Positions 1-7,989 of a stretch of 64,000 nt of DNA are shown here, piece after piece (position 1 is the stretch's first letter; the number at the start of each line of letters is the position of its first letter). The notes beneath the pieces are model-generated. The model was given only the letters and a program-made list of their open reading frames with translations. It did no database searches and had not been told where the DNA came from. This DNA comes from Streptomyces coffeae. GTDB taxonomy: Bacteria > Actinomycetota > Actinomycetes > Streptomycetales > Streptomycetaceae. Made by a program: the position numbers and the translations under genes. The stretch spans positions 124,001 through 188,000 of the forward strand of contig NZ_JAERRF010000016.1 in assembly GCF_016741875.1 (NCBI RefSeq). Reading direction: 5' to 3'.

Positions 1-829
1 GGATGGCGTTGATCAGGAGGTTGCCCAGGACGCGGGTCATCTCCTTGCCGTCGGCCTCGATGGGAACGGCGTCGACGGGATCGCCGATCAGCCGTACGCC
101 CAGTTCCCGGGCCAGTGGATCGGCGCCCGCGAGGGCGTCGCCGACCAGGTCGTGGACGGAGATCCGGGTGAGGCTGAGGGACAGCGCACCGGCGTGGATG
201 CGGGAGAGTTCGAAGAGGTCGCCGACCATGCCGTTGAGCCGTTCCACCTCGGTGCGGATCTGGCGCAGATAGCGCTCCGGGTCGGGGACCACCCCGTCCT
301 CCAGTGCCTCGGACATCGCCCGCAGCCCGGCCAGCGGGGTGCGCAGATCGTGGGAGATCCAGGCGACGAGCTCACGGCGCGAGGACTCCAGGGCCCGTTC
401 ACGTGTCCGCGAAGCGGCCAGTTTTTCGCTGGTGTCGGCCAGTGCGCGGCTGAGGGCGGCGAGTTCGGCGGTGGCCTGGCCGTCGGGGGCGGCGAAGTCG
501 CCGCCGTCGCCGAAGGAGCGGGCGGCCTGCGTCAGCGCGTTGCTCCGCGCCACGACCCAGCGGCCCAGCAGCAGCGCGGTGGCCATCGACACCACGGCGG
601 CCATGGCGCAGACGGTGGTGACGACCGTCAGGTCGTGCGGGGACAGGAACATGGCCCACGCGACGGCGAGGGTGCCCGCGAGCATGGCCGTCACCGTGAC
701 GGCGGCGACGACGGCGAGGGACACGGCGACGGACCGTCCGCGCAGCAGCCGCAGCGCCAGCGCGCCCAGCAGACCGGCCGCCGCAGCGCCGAGGAACGCG
801 AACAGGGCTATCAGCAGCACGTCATGCAT
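1..829 (-). CDS. Sensor histidine kinase, 3' part cut by window edge
   Basis: Membrane sensor kinase of a two-component system. About 276 residues are visible from the ATG at 829. Two N-terminal hydrophobic segments (about residues 4-30 and 38-62) are followed by another hydrophobic stretch near 70-90, a HAMP-like linker, and the H-box SHDLRTPLAGL with the phospho-accepting His at residue 160. The ATP-binding N, G1 and G2 boxes lie beyond position 1. It follows the response regulator by 5 bp on the same strand, so the two are an operon and presumably a cognate pair. The stimulus cannot be read from the sequence. Confidence is high for the class. Confidence 0.9.
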   Translation of the reverse strand, partial: MHDVLLIALFAFLGAAAAGLLGALALRLLRGRSVAVSLAVVAAVTVTAMLAGTLAVAWAMFLSPHDLTVVTTVCAMAAVVSMATALLLGRWVVARSNALTQAARSFGDGGDFAAPDGQATAELAALSRALADTSEKLAASRTRERALESSRRELVAWISHDLRTPLAGLRAMSEALEDGVVPDPERYLRQIRTEVERLNGMVGDLFELSRIHAGALSLSLTRISVHDLVGDALAGADPLARELGVRLIGDPVDAVPIEADGKEMTRVLGNLLINAI

Positions 830-834
830 GGTGA

Positions 835-1605
835 TCAGCCCTCGTGCCGCGCGGTCTCGGACGGGGCGTCGAAGCGGTAGCCGACGCCCCAGACCGTCTG
901 GATGAGACGCGGCGCGCCCGGATCGACCTCGATCTTGCCCCGCAGCCGCCGCACATGGACGGTGACGGTGGACAGATCACCGAAGTCCCAGCCCCAGACG
1001 TCCCGCATCAGCTCCTCGCGGGTGCACGCCACACCGGGGTTCCGCAGCAGGTGGGCGAGCAGGTCGAACTCGCGCAGGGTGAGGGCGAGTTCACGGCCGT
1101 CCCGGGTGGCCCGGCGGGCGGCGGGGTCGAGGGTGATCCCGGCGTGCCGGAGCACCCCGTCCGGCCGCGCGGGACCGCCACCCGCGCCGTCGGGCGCCCC
1201 GCCGAGGGGGACCGCGCGCGGGCCGGTGCGGCTGCGGCGGAGTACGGACTCCACACGCAGCACCAGTTCGCGCGGGCTGAACGGCTTGGTCACATAGTCG
1301 TCCGCGCCGATCTCCAGGCCGAGGATCCGGTCGTCCTCGTCGCCGCGCGCGGTGAGCATGATGACCGGCACCGGCCCCTTGTCGCGGAGCGTGCGGCACA
1401 CCTGGAGTCCGTCCATGCCCGGCAGCATCAGATCGAGGACGACCAGGTCGGGCCAGCGGGCGGCGGCGCGGGCGAGCGCCTCGGGGCCGTCGGCGGCCCG
1501 GTCGACGTCATAGCCGGCGCGGTCCAGGTATCCGGCGACGACCTCGGCGACGGTCGGGTCGTCGTCCACCACGAGAACCCGGCCGGGGTTGGGGGTCTGC
1601 TGCAT
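835..1605 (-). CDS. OmpR/PhoB-family response regulator
   Basis: DNA-binding partner of the kinase immediately downstream. The 256-residue protein has a receiver domain with the acidic pocket DDD at residues 14-16, the phospho-acceptor Asp58 in LVVLDLMLPGMDG, a switch Thr in MLTARGDEDD and the conserved Lys in YVTKPFSPREL. A Gly/Ala/Pro-rich linker (about 130-155) leads to a winged-helix C-terminal domain with the typical ending TVTVHVRRLRGKIE...IQTVWGVGYRF. The ATG at 1605 is chosen because the receiver fold starts right after it; upstream in-frame sequence is low-complexity. The nearest divergent gene is the glycosyltransferase at 1730, which could be a target, but no operator was identified. 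Confidence 0.93.
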   Translation of the reverse strand: MQQTPNPGRVLVVDDDPTVAEVVAGYLDRAGYDVDRAADGPEALARAAARWPDLVVLDLMLPGMDGLQVCRTLRDKGPVPVIMLTARGDEDDRILGLEIGADDYVTKPFSPRELVLRVESVLRRSRTGPRAVPLGGAPDGAGGGPARPDGVLRHAGITLDPAARRATRDGRELALTLREFDLLAHLLRNPGVACTREELMRDVWGWDFGDLSTVTVHVRRLRGKIEVDPGAPRLIQTVWGVGYRFDAPSETARHEG

Positions 1606-1729
1606 GCCCACACCCTCGCACCAGGCCGGACCCGGGCCCACCCCGGGGCGGGCGGGGGCGGGGCGACGTCCGCGTTTTGTAAGGACGCGAAGTCCGAAAT
1701 GCCGCTTTGTTCTTCGTAGTGTGGAGCGC

Positions 1730-2464
1730 GTGAGACCTGCGATCCCTCCCCGAGCCGACGTCCCCCGTGCCGATGTTGTCCTGCCGTGCCTGGACGAGGC
1801 CGCCGCCCTGCCCTGGGTGCTGGCACGTATCCCCGACGGCTGGCGCGCCATCGTCGTCGACAACGGCTCCACCGACGGCTCGGCCGCCGTCGCCCGCGCT
1901 CACGGCGCGACCGTCGTGTACGAACCCCGCCGTGGTTTCGGATCGGCCTGCCACGCCGGACTGCTCGCCGCCGAGGCGGAGTTCGTCTGCTTCTGCGACT
2001 GTGACGCCACGCTCGACCCCGGGCTGCTGACCGGCTTCGTCACCACCCTCGCCGAGGGCGGTGCGGACCTGGTGCTCGGACGCCGCCGTCCCCAAGGGCC
2101 GGGCGCCTGGCCGGTGCACGCCCGGCTCGGCAACCTCGCCCTCGCCCGGATGCTGCGCCGCCGGACCGGCCTCGCGCTGCACGACCTCGGCCCGCTGCGG
2201 GCCGCGCGGCGCGAACCGCTGCTGGACCTCGGCCTCACCGACCGGCGCAGCGGCTATCCGCTGCAAATGGTGGTGCGGGCGTCCGACGCGGGGTGGCGGA
2301 TCGAGGAGCGCGATGTGCCGTATCTGCCGCGCGCGGGGAGGTCGAAGGTCACCGGCACCTGGCGGGGCACCTGGCACGCGGTGCGGGACATGCGGGCGGT
2401 GCTCCACGACCGGTCGTCGGCGCCCGTCGCCAGGGTGAACGGCCCGGCGAGGACCGCCCGGTGA
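1730..2464 (+). CDS. GT2-family glycosyltransferase
   Basis: A cytoplasmic GT-A-fold glycosyltransferase of about 244 residues, related to dolichyl-phosphate-mannose-synthase-like and TIGR04283-type transferases. The N-terminal nucleotide-binding motif VVLPCLDEAAALPWVL, the VVDNGSTDGS loop and a DXD-like CDCDATLDPG segment are visible; the C-terminal part (SGYPLQMVVRASDAGW) fits family 2. No membrane segment. A TAGTGT hexamer at 1717-1722 places a transcript start near 1729, so GTG 1730 would be leaderless; GTG 1721 is an in-frame alternative. Its stop overlaps the next gene as GTGA, so three genes are translationally coupled. The acceptor is unknown. Confidence 0.85.
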   Translation: MRPAIPPRADVPRADVVLPCLDEAAALPWVLARIPDGWRAIVVDNGSTDGSAAVARAHGATVVYEPRRGFGSACHAGLLAAEAEFVCFCDCDATLDPGLLTGFVTTLAEGGADLVLGRRRPQGPGAWPVHARLGNLALARMLRRRTGLALHDLGPLRAARREPLLDLGLTDRRSGYPLQMVVRASDAGWRIEERDVPYLPRAGRSKVTGTWRGTWHAVRDMRAVLHDRSSAPVARVNGPARTAR

Positions 2465-3126
2465 GCCCCGCGCGGAACGAGGCGGGAGGGGGGATCACCC
2501 TGCTCGTCATCGCCAAGGAGCCGGTGGCGGGCCGGGTGAAGACCCGGCTCACTCCCCCGTACACCCCGGCGGAGGCCGCCGCACTCGCCGAGGCCGCGCT
2601 CGCCGACACCCTGCGGACCGTGGCCGATATGCCCGCGCGGCGCAGGGTGCTGGCGCTCGACGGCCGTCCGGGGAGCTGGCTGCCGCCGGGCATCGAGGTG
2701 GTGCCGCAGTGCGGCGGCGGTCTCGACGAGCGGCTGGCGGGCGCGTTCGAGGGCTGCCGGGGGCCCACCCTGCTGATCGGCATGGACACCCCCCAGATCA
2801 CCCCCGCCCTCCTCGCCCCGGTCCTGGACGCCGGCGGCTGGACCGGCTGCGACGCGTGGTTCGGCCCGGCCGCCGACGGCGGCTTCTGGGCCCTGGGGCT
2901 GGCCGAACCGGATCCCGGGCTGCTGCGCGGAGTGCCGATGTCCACCGCCACCACCGGTGCCGTACAGCGGCGTCGGCTCACCGATGCCGGGCTGCGGGTG
3001 CGCGATCTGCCGACGCTGCGCGACGTCGACACGGCGAGCGACGCCCTGGAGGTGGCGGCCGCCGCCCCGGGCGGCCGGTTCGCCCGCACCCTCGCCCGGC
3101 TGTCGGCACGGGCGGCCACCCGATGA
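2461..3126 (+). CDS. DUF2064 (CofC/MobA-like) transferase
   Basis: A 221-residue GT-A-superfamily protein of the DUF2064/TIGR04282 type, related to the guanylyltransferase CofC and to MobA. The signature LLVIAKEPVAGRVKTRL begins at about residue 13; LLIGMDTPQITP and FGPAADGGFWALGL match the nucleotide- and metal-binding loops of the family. GTG at 2461 overlaps the upstream stop (GTGA), and its own stop overlaps the methyltransferase start (ATGA). The family commonly sits beside a GT2 enzyme, as here. The pair is thought to act on an unknown small molecule or lipid; a sugar-nucleotide-like transfer is inference. Confidence 0.85.
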   Translation: MSPARNEAGGGITLLVIAKEPVAGRVKTRLTPPYTPAEAAALAEAALADTLRTVADMPARRRVLALDGRPGSWLPPGIEVVPQCGGGLDERLAGAFEGCRGPTLLIGMDTPQITPALLAPVLDAGGWTGCDAWFGPAADGGFWALGLAEPDPGLLRGVPMSTATTGAVQRRRLTDAGLRVRDLPTLRDVDTASDALEVAAAAPGGRFARTLARLSARAATR

Positions 3127-3875
3127 CCGCGGCCGGGTCCATACGGAACGGGCCGGCGACGGACACCTCGCTGCGCGAGCGGCTCACCGGCTCCAACGGC
3201 CGGGGAAACCCCACCTCCTGGCGTGCCGACCCCTATACGCGAGCGCTGCGCGCCGGACGCGGGCCGCTGTTCCTGCGCCGTGCCGACGGGTTGCTGCTGC
3301 CGCTGGAGGTCGAGCGCTGGTGCGCGGACGCCGACGCCGCCGACCGCACCGTGCTGAAGCGGTGCCGGGGCCCCGTCCTCGACATCGGCTGCGGCCCCGG
3401 ACGGCTGGTGGTCGCGCTGGCCGTGCTCGGCCGTCCGTGCCTGGGCATCGATGTGAGCCGCGCGGCGGTCGCCCGCACGGTCGGGGCGGGCGGCCCGGCG
3501 CTGTGCCGCTCGGTGTTCGAGCCGATGCCGGGTGAGGGGCGCTGGGGTACGGCGCTGCTGATCGACGGCAACATCGGCATCGGCGGCGATCCGCGGGCCC
3601 TGCTCACCCGGGTCGGCCAGGTGCTCGCCCCGGACGGACTGCTGCTGGTGGAAGTGGCGCCGGAGGACATCGACGAACGGGTGCGGGTACGGGTGGACAA
3701 CGGACGCGGTGGCGTCGGCGCGGACTTCCCCTGGGCCCGGGTGGGCACCCCGGCCCTGCTGCGCCACGCCCGCGCGGCGGGCTGGACCGCCATCGAGCGC
3801 TGGTCGGCGCTCGACCGCGACTTCGTGGCCCTGCGCCGCACGACGCCCGGACCCCGCGGGGCCACCGAACGCTGA
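3123..3875 (+). CDS. Class I SAM-dependent methyltransferase
   Basis: A 250-residue Rossmann methyltransferase. Motif I is VLDIGCGPGRLVVALAV (about residues 85-101), followed by the acidic post-I position in CLGIDVSRAAV and a motif IV-like region in WGTALLIDGNIGIGGDP. The N-terminal 60 residues (ADPYTRALRAGRGPLFLRRADG) are specific to this small actinobacterial family. ATG 3123 overlaps the upstream stop by ATGA, making it the third coupled cistron after the GT2 and DUF2064 genes. The substrate is unknown; since the three are co-translated it is probably the product of the upstream transferases. Confidence 0.87.
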   Translation: MTAAGSIRNGPATDTSLRERLTGSNGRGNPTSWRADPYTRALRAGRGPLFLRRADGLLLPLEVERWCADADAADRTVLKRCRGPVLDIGCGPGRLVVALAVLGRPCLGIDVSRAAVARTVGAGGPALCRSVFEPMPGEGRWGTALLIDGNIGIGGDPRALLTRVGQVLAPDGLLLVEVAPEDIDERVRVRVDNGRGGVGADFPWARVGTPALLRHARAAGWTAIERWSALDRDFVALRRTTPGPRGATER

Positions 3876-3983
3876 GCCCTGTCCGGCCCCGCGACCCCGG
3901 TCGGCGGTGCGGTGTCCTCCCACCCGCACCGCCGACCGGCCTACGGCCGCCCCTCCGGCCCGCGTTCGCGTACTCGCCCGGGT

Positions 3984-4180
3984 GGCCGACCTGTCGCGGC
4001 GCGCGGCCGCCACCAGACCCGGACCCCGCCGCCCGTTGCACAGCGCGGTGCCCCCGGCGCACGTTCGCCACCCCATCCGGGCGACCCGCCGTCGTGGCGC
4101 GCGGCCACCACCAGACCCGAGCCTCACCGCCCATTGCGAAGCCCGGTGCCCACGGCACACGTTCACCACCACACCCGGAC
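3984..4180. repeat. Imperfect 98-bp tandem direct repeat
   Basis: Two adjacent units share the blocks GCGCGCGGCC(G/A)CCACCAGACCC, CACCGCCC-type sequence, CGGTGCCC(C/A)CGGC(G/A)CACGTTC and CC(A/C)CCCGG. The CCAGACCC block ends at 4020 in unit 1 and at 4118 in unit 2, giving a period of 98. A third, shorter copy seems to begin near 4178 (GACGACCCGCCCGTCGCGGC). The region is non-coding. Confidence 0.65.
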
Positions 4181-4484
4181 GACCCGCCCGTCGCGGCAGG
4201 CGGAGCCCACGGCGCGCGGCCAACCGCATACGAATGCCCCCGCCGAAGCGCTCGGACCGCTGCCACGGCCTCCGGCCGCGCGGCGCGCCCAGGGCACGTG
4301 GCGGGTGCGCTCCCGTCGCAGCACGCTGACGGGCGGGCCCATCGACGGCGAACGCCCGAAGCGCACCCCGCCACGTACCGCAGGCGCAGCGCCTCCCCGC
4401 AGGCAAGCGGACCCCAACCCACTCGGCGGGCCCCCAAGGGGCCCACCGCGTCGGGGCGGTGAGCGTCCGCCGCTGCGGTCGGCA

Positions 4485-4533
4485 CAGCGCCCGCGCCCCC
4501 GCCGGACGGCGGGGAGGCGCGGGCGGGCGCTGC
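4485..4533. terminator. GC-rich hairpin between convergent genes
   Basis: The left arm CAGCGCCCGCGCC plus CCCGCCG pairs with the right arm CGGCGGG plus GGCGCGGGCGGGCGCTG across a GA loop, with small bulges. It lies just before the end of the small membrane gene on - and downstream of the methyltransferase on +, as expected of a bidirectional Streptomyces terminator lacking a U tract. Confidence 0.6.
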
Positions 4534-4555
4534 GTCGCAAGGGGCGAGGAGTCCG

Positions 4556-5008
4556 TCAGGGGCTCACCTCCGGCGCGCGGCCGGGGCGTGCGCGCCACCG
4601 CCGCAGGGCCAGCCACAGGGCCGACACGGCGAACAGCACCGCGGTGATCAGCAGCCAGCGCCGCGGGAAGATATCGGCCGACAGCCCGGTCGAACGTTCG
4701 TAGCGCCGTGTCTGCTCACCCAGGATCAGCGGGAACCAGACCAGCAGCAACAGCCCGGAGACGAAGGCGGGTACCCGGATGTGGTTGATCCAGACGGCGG
4801 GGGCGGGCAGGACCGCGCTGACCGCCCGGTCGGCGAGCGCGTACAGCGGCAGCAGCACCAGGTCGTGCAGAAGGGCCGCGCCCACGATCCAGAGGGCGAT
4901 GCCGAACCAGTCGCCGCTCAGCAGCCGGACACCGGCGTAGGCGGTCAGCGCGAAGGAGCACAGCAGCAACAGCAGATGCCACGGGGACGCCCCGTAACGC
5001 CCCCTCAC
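4556..5008 (-). CDS. Four-TM membrane protein coupled to Mo oxidoreductase
   Basis: A 150-residue integral membrane protein with about four transmembrane helices (LLLLLCSFALTAYAGVRLL, IALWIVGAALLHDLVLLPLY, a segment around residues 80-100, and WLLITAVLFAVSALWLAL). It starts at GTG 5008, overlapping the oxidoreductase stop as GTGA, so the two are translated together. No named domain is recognised, though the His in LLHDLV and the IRVPAFVSG motif recur in homologues I remember beside this oxidoreductase. A role as membrane subunit or electron-transfer partner is inference from the coupling. Confidence 0.8.
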   Translation of the reverse strand: MRGRYGASPWHLLLLLCSFALTAYAGVRLLSGDWFGIALWIVGAALLHDLVLLPLYALADRAVSAVLPAPAVWINHIRVPAFVSGLLLLVWFPLILGEQTRRYERSTGLSADIFPRRWLLITAVLFAVSALWLALRRWRARPGRAPEVSP

Positions 5009-6285
5009 AGCGTCTCCCCGAAGCTCAGCCGCCCGACCCATTTGGTGTTCTGCACACCGGGCGCGCCGGGGACGATGATGCGCGCGGGATAGCCGTGATC
5101 CGGTGACAGATCCGCGCCGTTGACCTTCAGGGCGAGCAGTGAGCGCGGGTCGCGGACCTGGTTGTCGCGCAGGGCGACGGTGCGGAAGGAACCGTGTCGC
5201 TGTACGGACTCCACCAGGACGCCCGGCGGTCGGTCGCGGTGGCCGACGAGCGCGGCGAGGTCGGCCAGCCGTACCCCCTCCCACCGCTGGTCAGGGGTGG
5301 ACCAGCCCTCCACGCAGGCGATGGGCAGCCGTGCGCCGTGCTGGGGCAGCCGCAGCACCTGCTGCCGGGTGAGGACGAGTTCACGGTCCCCGCCGCGTAC
5401 CACCAGCCGCCAGTCGGAGCCCATGTCGCGGGCGCGGATCCCGACGCCCGCGGCGGTCTTGTTGATCTGGAAGCCATTGGGGCCGCGGCCGGGTTCACGG
5501 TTGTGCGGGGCGAGCAGCGCGGTCTCGCGCAGCGGGCCGCCGATGCTCTGGCCCGCCGTCACCACCAGCAGGGCGGCCGACCCTGCGCCGACCATCCCGA
5601 GCGCACCTCGGCGCGACATGGTGGGCGGGGCCGGGTCGGGGCTCACCAGACCGGTGTCGTCGGGCGGTTCGGGCCGGGTGCGGGAGACCGGCGTACGCAG
5701 CTCCGCCCGCAGATCACGGCCCTTCAGCGCACGAACCATCCGGGGGAAGCGCAAGGCCACATGGACGACAACAGCGGCCATGAAGATCCACGCGCCGTAG
5801 AAGTGCAGCGGGTAGAAGGAGCCCGGGAAGACGTAGTCCAGCTGGACGTTGAGCACCCCGGTGGCGAACTCGAAGAGCCCGCCGCCCACCAGCGCCAGCA
5901 GCGAGAGCCGCTCCAGCCCGTGTGCCACGGAGCGCACGGCAGGCCGCTCGAAGAGCTTGGGGATGACCGACCAGAGCTTCGCCAGCAGGACGGGGACGAG
6001 CACGATACCGAGCGTGACGTGGACCCCCTGGTTGACGCCGTAGAGCCAGGAGGGGTGCGTCGGCCAGGAGAAGAGATAGAAGCCGAGCAGCCCCTTGTCC
6101 GGTGTCTTGTCGTTGACCGGTGACAGATCGGGGTTGTAGGCGGCGTACGACAGCAGACCGGTCACGAAGAGCACGGGGATGCCGACGAGCAGCACCAGGC
6201 CGAAGACGGAGGTCAGCCAGGGGCCGCGCAGGGGGCTCCGCCACGGGGTGCGGTGCCCGCGGCCGAGGTGGGGAGGGTTGCTCAT
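5005..6285 (-). CDS. Molybdopterin oxidoreductase fused to b-type membrane domain
   Basis: A 426-residue two-part protein. Residues 20-185 form a polytopic domain with several His in helices (HVTLGIVLVPVLLAKLW, YPLHFYGAWIFMAAVVVHVAL), resembling a cytochrome b561/FdnI-type heme b domain. A linker with SRRGALGMVGAGSAALLVV (a further hydrophobic segment) leads to a sulfite-oxidase-type molybdopterin domain (about 270-426) with the cofactor-ligating Cys324 in IACVEGWS and a DHGYPARIIVPGAPGVQNTKW ending typical of the family. It is probably an extracytoplasmic redox enzyme passing electrons through its own membrane domain. Substrate unknown. It is divergent from the gene at 6450. Confidence 0.88.
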   Translation of the reverse strand: MSNPPHLGRGHRTPWRSPLRGPWLTSVFGLVLLVGIPVLFVTGLLSYAAYNPDLSPVNDKTPDKGLLGFYLFSWPTHPSWLYGVNQGVHVTLGIVLVPVLLAKLWSVIPKLFERPAVRSVAHGLERLSLLALVGGGLFEFATGVLNVQLDYVFPGSFYPLHFYGAWIFMAAVVVHVALRFPRMVRALKGRDLRAELRTPVSRTRPEPPDDTGLVSPDPAPPTMSRRGALGMVGAGSAALLVVTAGQSIGGPLRETALLAPHNREPGRGPNGFQINKTAAGVGIRARDMGSDWRLVVRGGDRELVLTRQQVLRLPQHGARLPIACVEGWSTPDQRWEGVRLADLAALVGHRDRPPGVLVESVQRHGSFRTVALRDNQVRDPRSLLALKVNGADLSPDHGYPARIIVPGAPGVQNTKWVGRLSFGETL

Positions 6286-6449
6286 GGCTCGACCGTAGGA
6301 CCGCTCGGGCGCTTTCCGGGGGCTTGAACCGATGACAAAAGTCTGACGTCAGGGCGGTCGGCTCGGGGCGTGCCGCCAGGATCTGACGGTTCGATGACAG
6401 GGCGCGCCGCGACCGCCCGACGCCCGGTTCCGCGACTTAGCGTGACGTC

Positions 6450-6512
6450 GTGAAACTCCCTCTCCGCACCGTGAAGCTCCCCCTCCGCACCGTGAAACTC
6501 CCCCTCCGTACC
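6450..6512 (+). repeat. 21-bp x3 tandem repeat carrying three GTG start codons
   Basis: Three near-identical 21-bp units begin at 6450, 6471 and 6492, each reading GTGAA(A/G)CTCCC(T/C)CTCCG(C/T)AC(C). Each encodes (V/M)KLPLRT, so every unit could supply a GTG start for the membrane protein. Confidence 0.9.
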
Positions 6513-7889
6513 GCCGGCGAGCCCCGTCCCACCGCGGACCCCGGGCGGACCGGCCGCCGCCCGGATGTGCTGACCGCCGTGGCGGGCGCCGTCCTCTTCG
6601 CGGTGGCCGCCGTCGTCGGCACCCTGATCCAGCGCGCCGACCACTCCCTGTACGTCGACTGGGCGCCGCTGTACGCCGACTGGCTGCCCCATGTGGGGCC
6701 CGGTACACCCGCCGCCCTGACCGTCGCCGCGGCCGTCGTCGTCCACGGGCCGCGGCTGGCGCTGCGGCTGCCCTGGCGCGGGCTGCTGGCGGCGGTGTGG
6801 GGGACGGCCATGGTGTGGACGTGGTCGCTGGCGCTGGTCGACGGCTGGGGCCGGGGCGTGGCCGGGCGGCTGACCCAGCGCCATGAGTATCTGCGCGGGG
6901 TGGACCGGTTCCATGACATCGGCGCGACGCTGCGCGGGTTCACCGATCACATCCTGCTGACCCAGCCCGACCACTGGCCGGCGCATATCGCGGGCCATCC
7001 GCCGGGCGCGGTGCTCACCTTCGTCGGGCTGGACCGGCTGGGCTTGGGCGGCGGGGCGTGGGCGGGGACGTTCTGCGTCACGGTGGGGAGTTCGGCGGCG
7101 GTCGCGGTGCTGGTCGCCCTGCGCGCGCTGGGCGAGGAACGAGCGGCACGCACCGCCGCCCCGTTCCTGGTGCCGGCCCCGACGGCGGTGTGGGTGGGGG
7201 CCTCCGCGGACGGCTACTTCGCGGCCGTGGCGGCGTGGGGTCTGGCGCTGCTGGCGCTGGCGGCGCGGCGTACGGTCCGCGCCCCGGGGGCCGTGGCGCT
7301 GGCCGCGGGGCTGCTGCTGGGGTTCACCGCGTATCTCTCGTACGGGCTCACCCTGCTGGCGCTGCCCGCCCTGGCCGTGCTGGTGCTCGCCCGTACGGCC
7401 AAGCCGCTGCCCTGGGCGCTGGCCGGAGTGGCCGCGGTGGCGGGGGTGTTCACCCTGTCCGGGTTCGCGTGGTGGGAGGGGTACGACCTGCTGGTGGACC
7501 GCTACTACCAGGGCGTCGCCTCGGACCGGCCGTACGCCTACTGGGTGTGGGCCAATCTCGCCGTCGCGGGGGTCGCCGCCGGTCCGGCCTGTGTGGCCGG
7601 GGCGCGCCGGGTGGTGGTGGCCGCCCCGGGGGCGGTACGGCGGCTGCGCGGAGGCGGTTCGGGCGGGCCGGACAGTCTGGTGGTGCTGACCTTCGCCGCG
7701 CTGCTCGCGCTGACCGTCGCCGATCTGTCCGGTATGAGCAAGGCGGAGACGGAGCGCATCTGGCTGCCGTTCCTCCTCTGGCTGCTGCCGGGGGCCGCGT
7801 TGCTGCCCGCACGGGACCGGCGTCATTGGCTCATGGTCCAGGCCACGGTGGCACTTCTGGTCAATCATCTGCTGTTGACCGGATGGTGA
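6450..7889 (+). CDS. Polytopic membrane protein, GT-C-like
   Basis: A 479-residue integral membrane protein with about ten to twelve transmembrane helices. The extracytoplasmic loop DHWPAHIAGHPPGAVLTFVGLDRLG (about 173-197) resembles the His/Pro-rich loop of GT-C mannosyltransferase-like proteins, and a second loop carries ERIWLPFLLWLLPGAALLPA near the C-terminus. This suggests a polyprenyl-phosphate-sugar glycosyltransferase, but no decisive catalytic motif is seen. The N-terminus is an unusual threefold KLPLRTV repeat. A TAGCGT hexamer at 6438-6443 would place a transcript start close to the first GTG, so translation may be leaderless. It is divergent from the Mo oxidoreductase. Confidence 0.75.
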   Translation: MKLPLRTVKLPLRTVKLPLRTAGEPRPTADPGRTGRRPDVLTAVAGAVLFAVAAVVGTLIQRADHSLYVDWAPLYADWLPHVGPGTPAALTVAAAVVVHGPRLALRLPWRGLLAAVWGTAMVWTWSLALVDGWGRGVAGRLTQRHEYLRGVDRFHDIGATLRGFTDHILLTQPDHWPAHIAGHPPGAVLTFVGLDRLGLGGGAWAGTFCVTVGSSAAVAVLVALRALGEERAARTAAPFLVPAPTAVWVGASADGYFAAVAAWGLALLALAARRTVRAPGAVALAAGLLLGFTAYLSYGLTLLALPALAVLVLARTAKPLPWALAGVAAVAGVFTLSGFAWWEGYDLLVDRYYQGVASDRPYAYWVWANLAVAGVAAGPACVAGARRVVVAAPGAVRRLRGGGSGGPDSLVVLTFAALLALTVADLSGMSKAETERIWLPFLLWLLPGAALLPARDRRHWLMVQATVALLVNHLLLTGW

Positions 7890-7989
7890 GGGTGCCGATG
7901 TGAAGGGCAGGTGATATTTCTGTGATACTGGAGGGGGATGTACATCTGTACTGGTGCTGGGGGCGGACCCGTTGAAGGCGCTGAAGATC

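Larger units (their letters stand above)
3876..4555. other. 680-bp non-coding stretch with degenerate repeats
   Basis: This region separates the methyltransferase (+) from the small membrane gene (-). All its ORFs are Arg/Pro/Gly-rich compositional shadows without family signatures, so I treat it as non-coding. It holds an imperfect tandem repeat with a period of about 98 bp (roughly 3984-4180, with a decayed third start) and a large GC hairpin near its right end, described separately. For its length, nothing else recognisable is present. Confidence 0.7.

Noticed and set aside
2349..4616. 755-residue minus-strand ORF across the DUF2064 and methyltransferase genes
   Set aside because: Arg/Pro/Gly/Ala-rich composition with no domain; antisense to clear genes with family motifs. 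Typical high-GC shadow frame.
5969..6044. Possible frameshift between membrane and Mo domains of the oxidoreductase
   Set aside because: The frame is open throughout and both domains are complete, so it is a real fusion.
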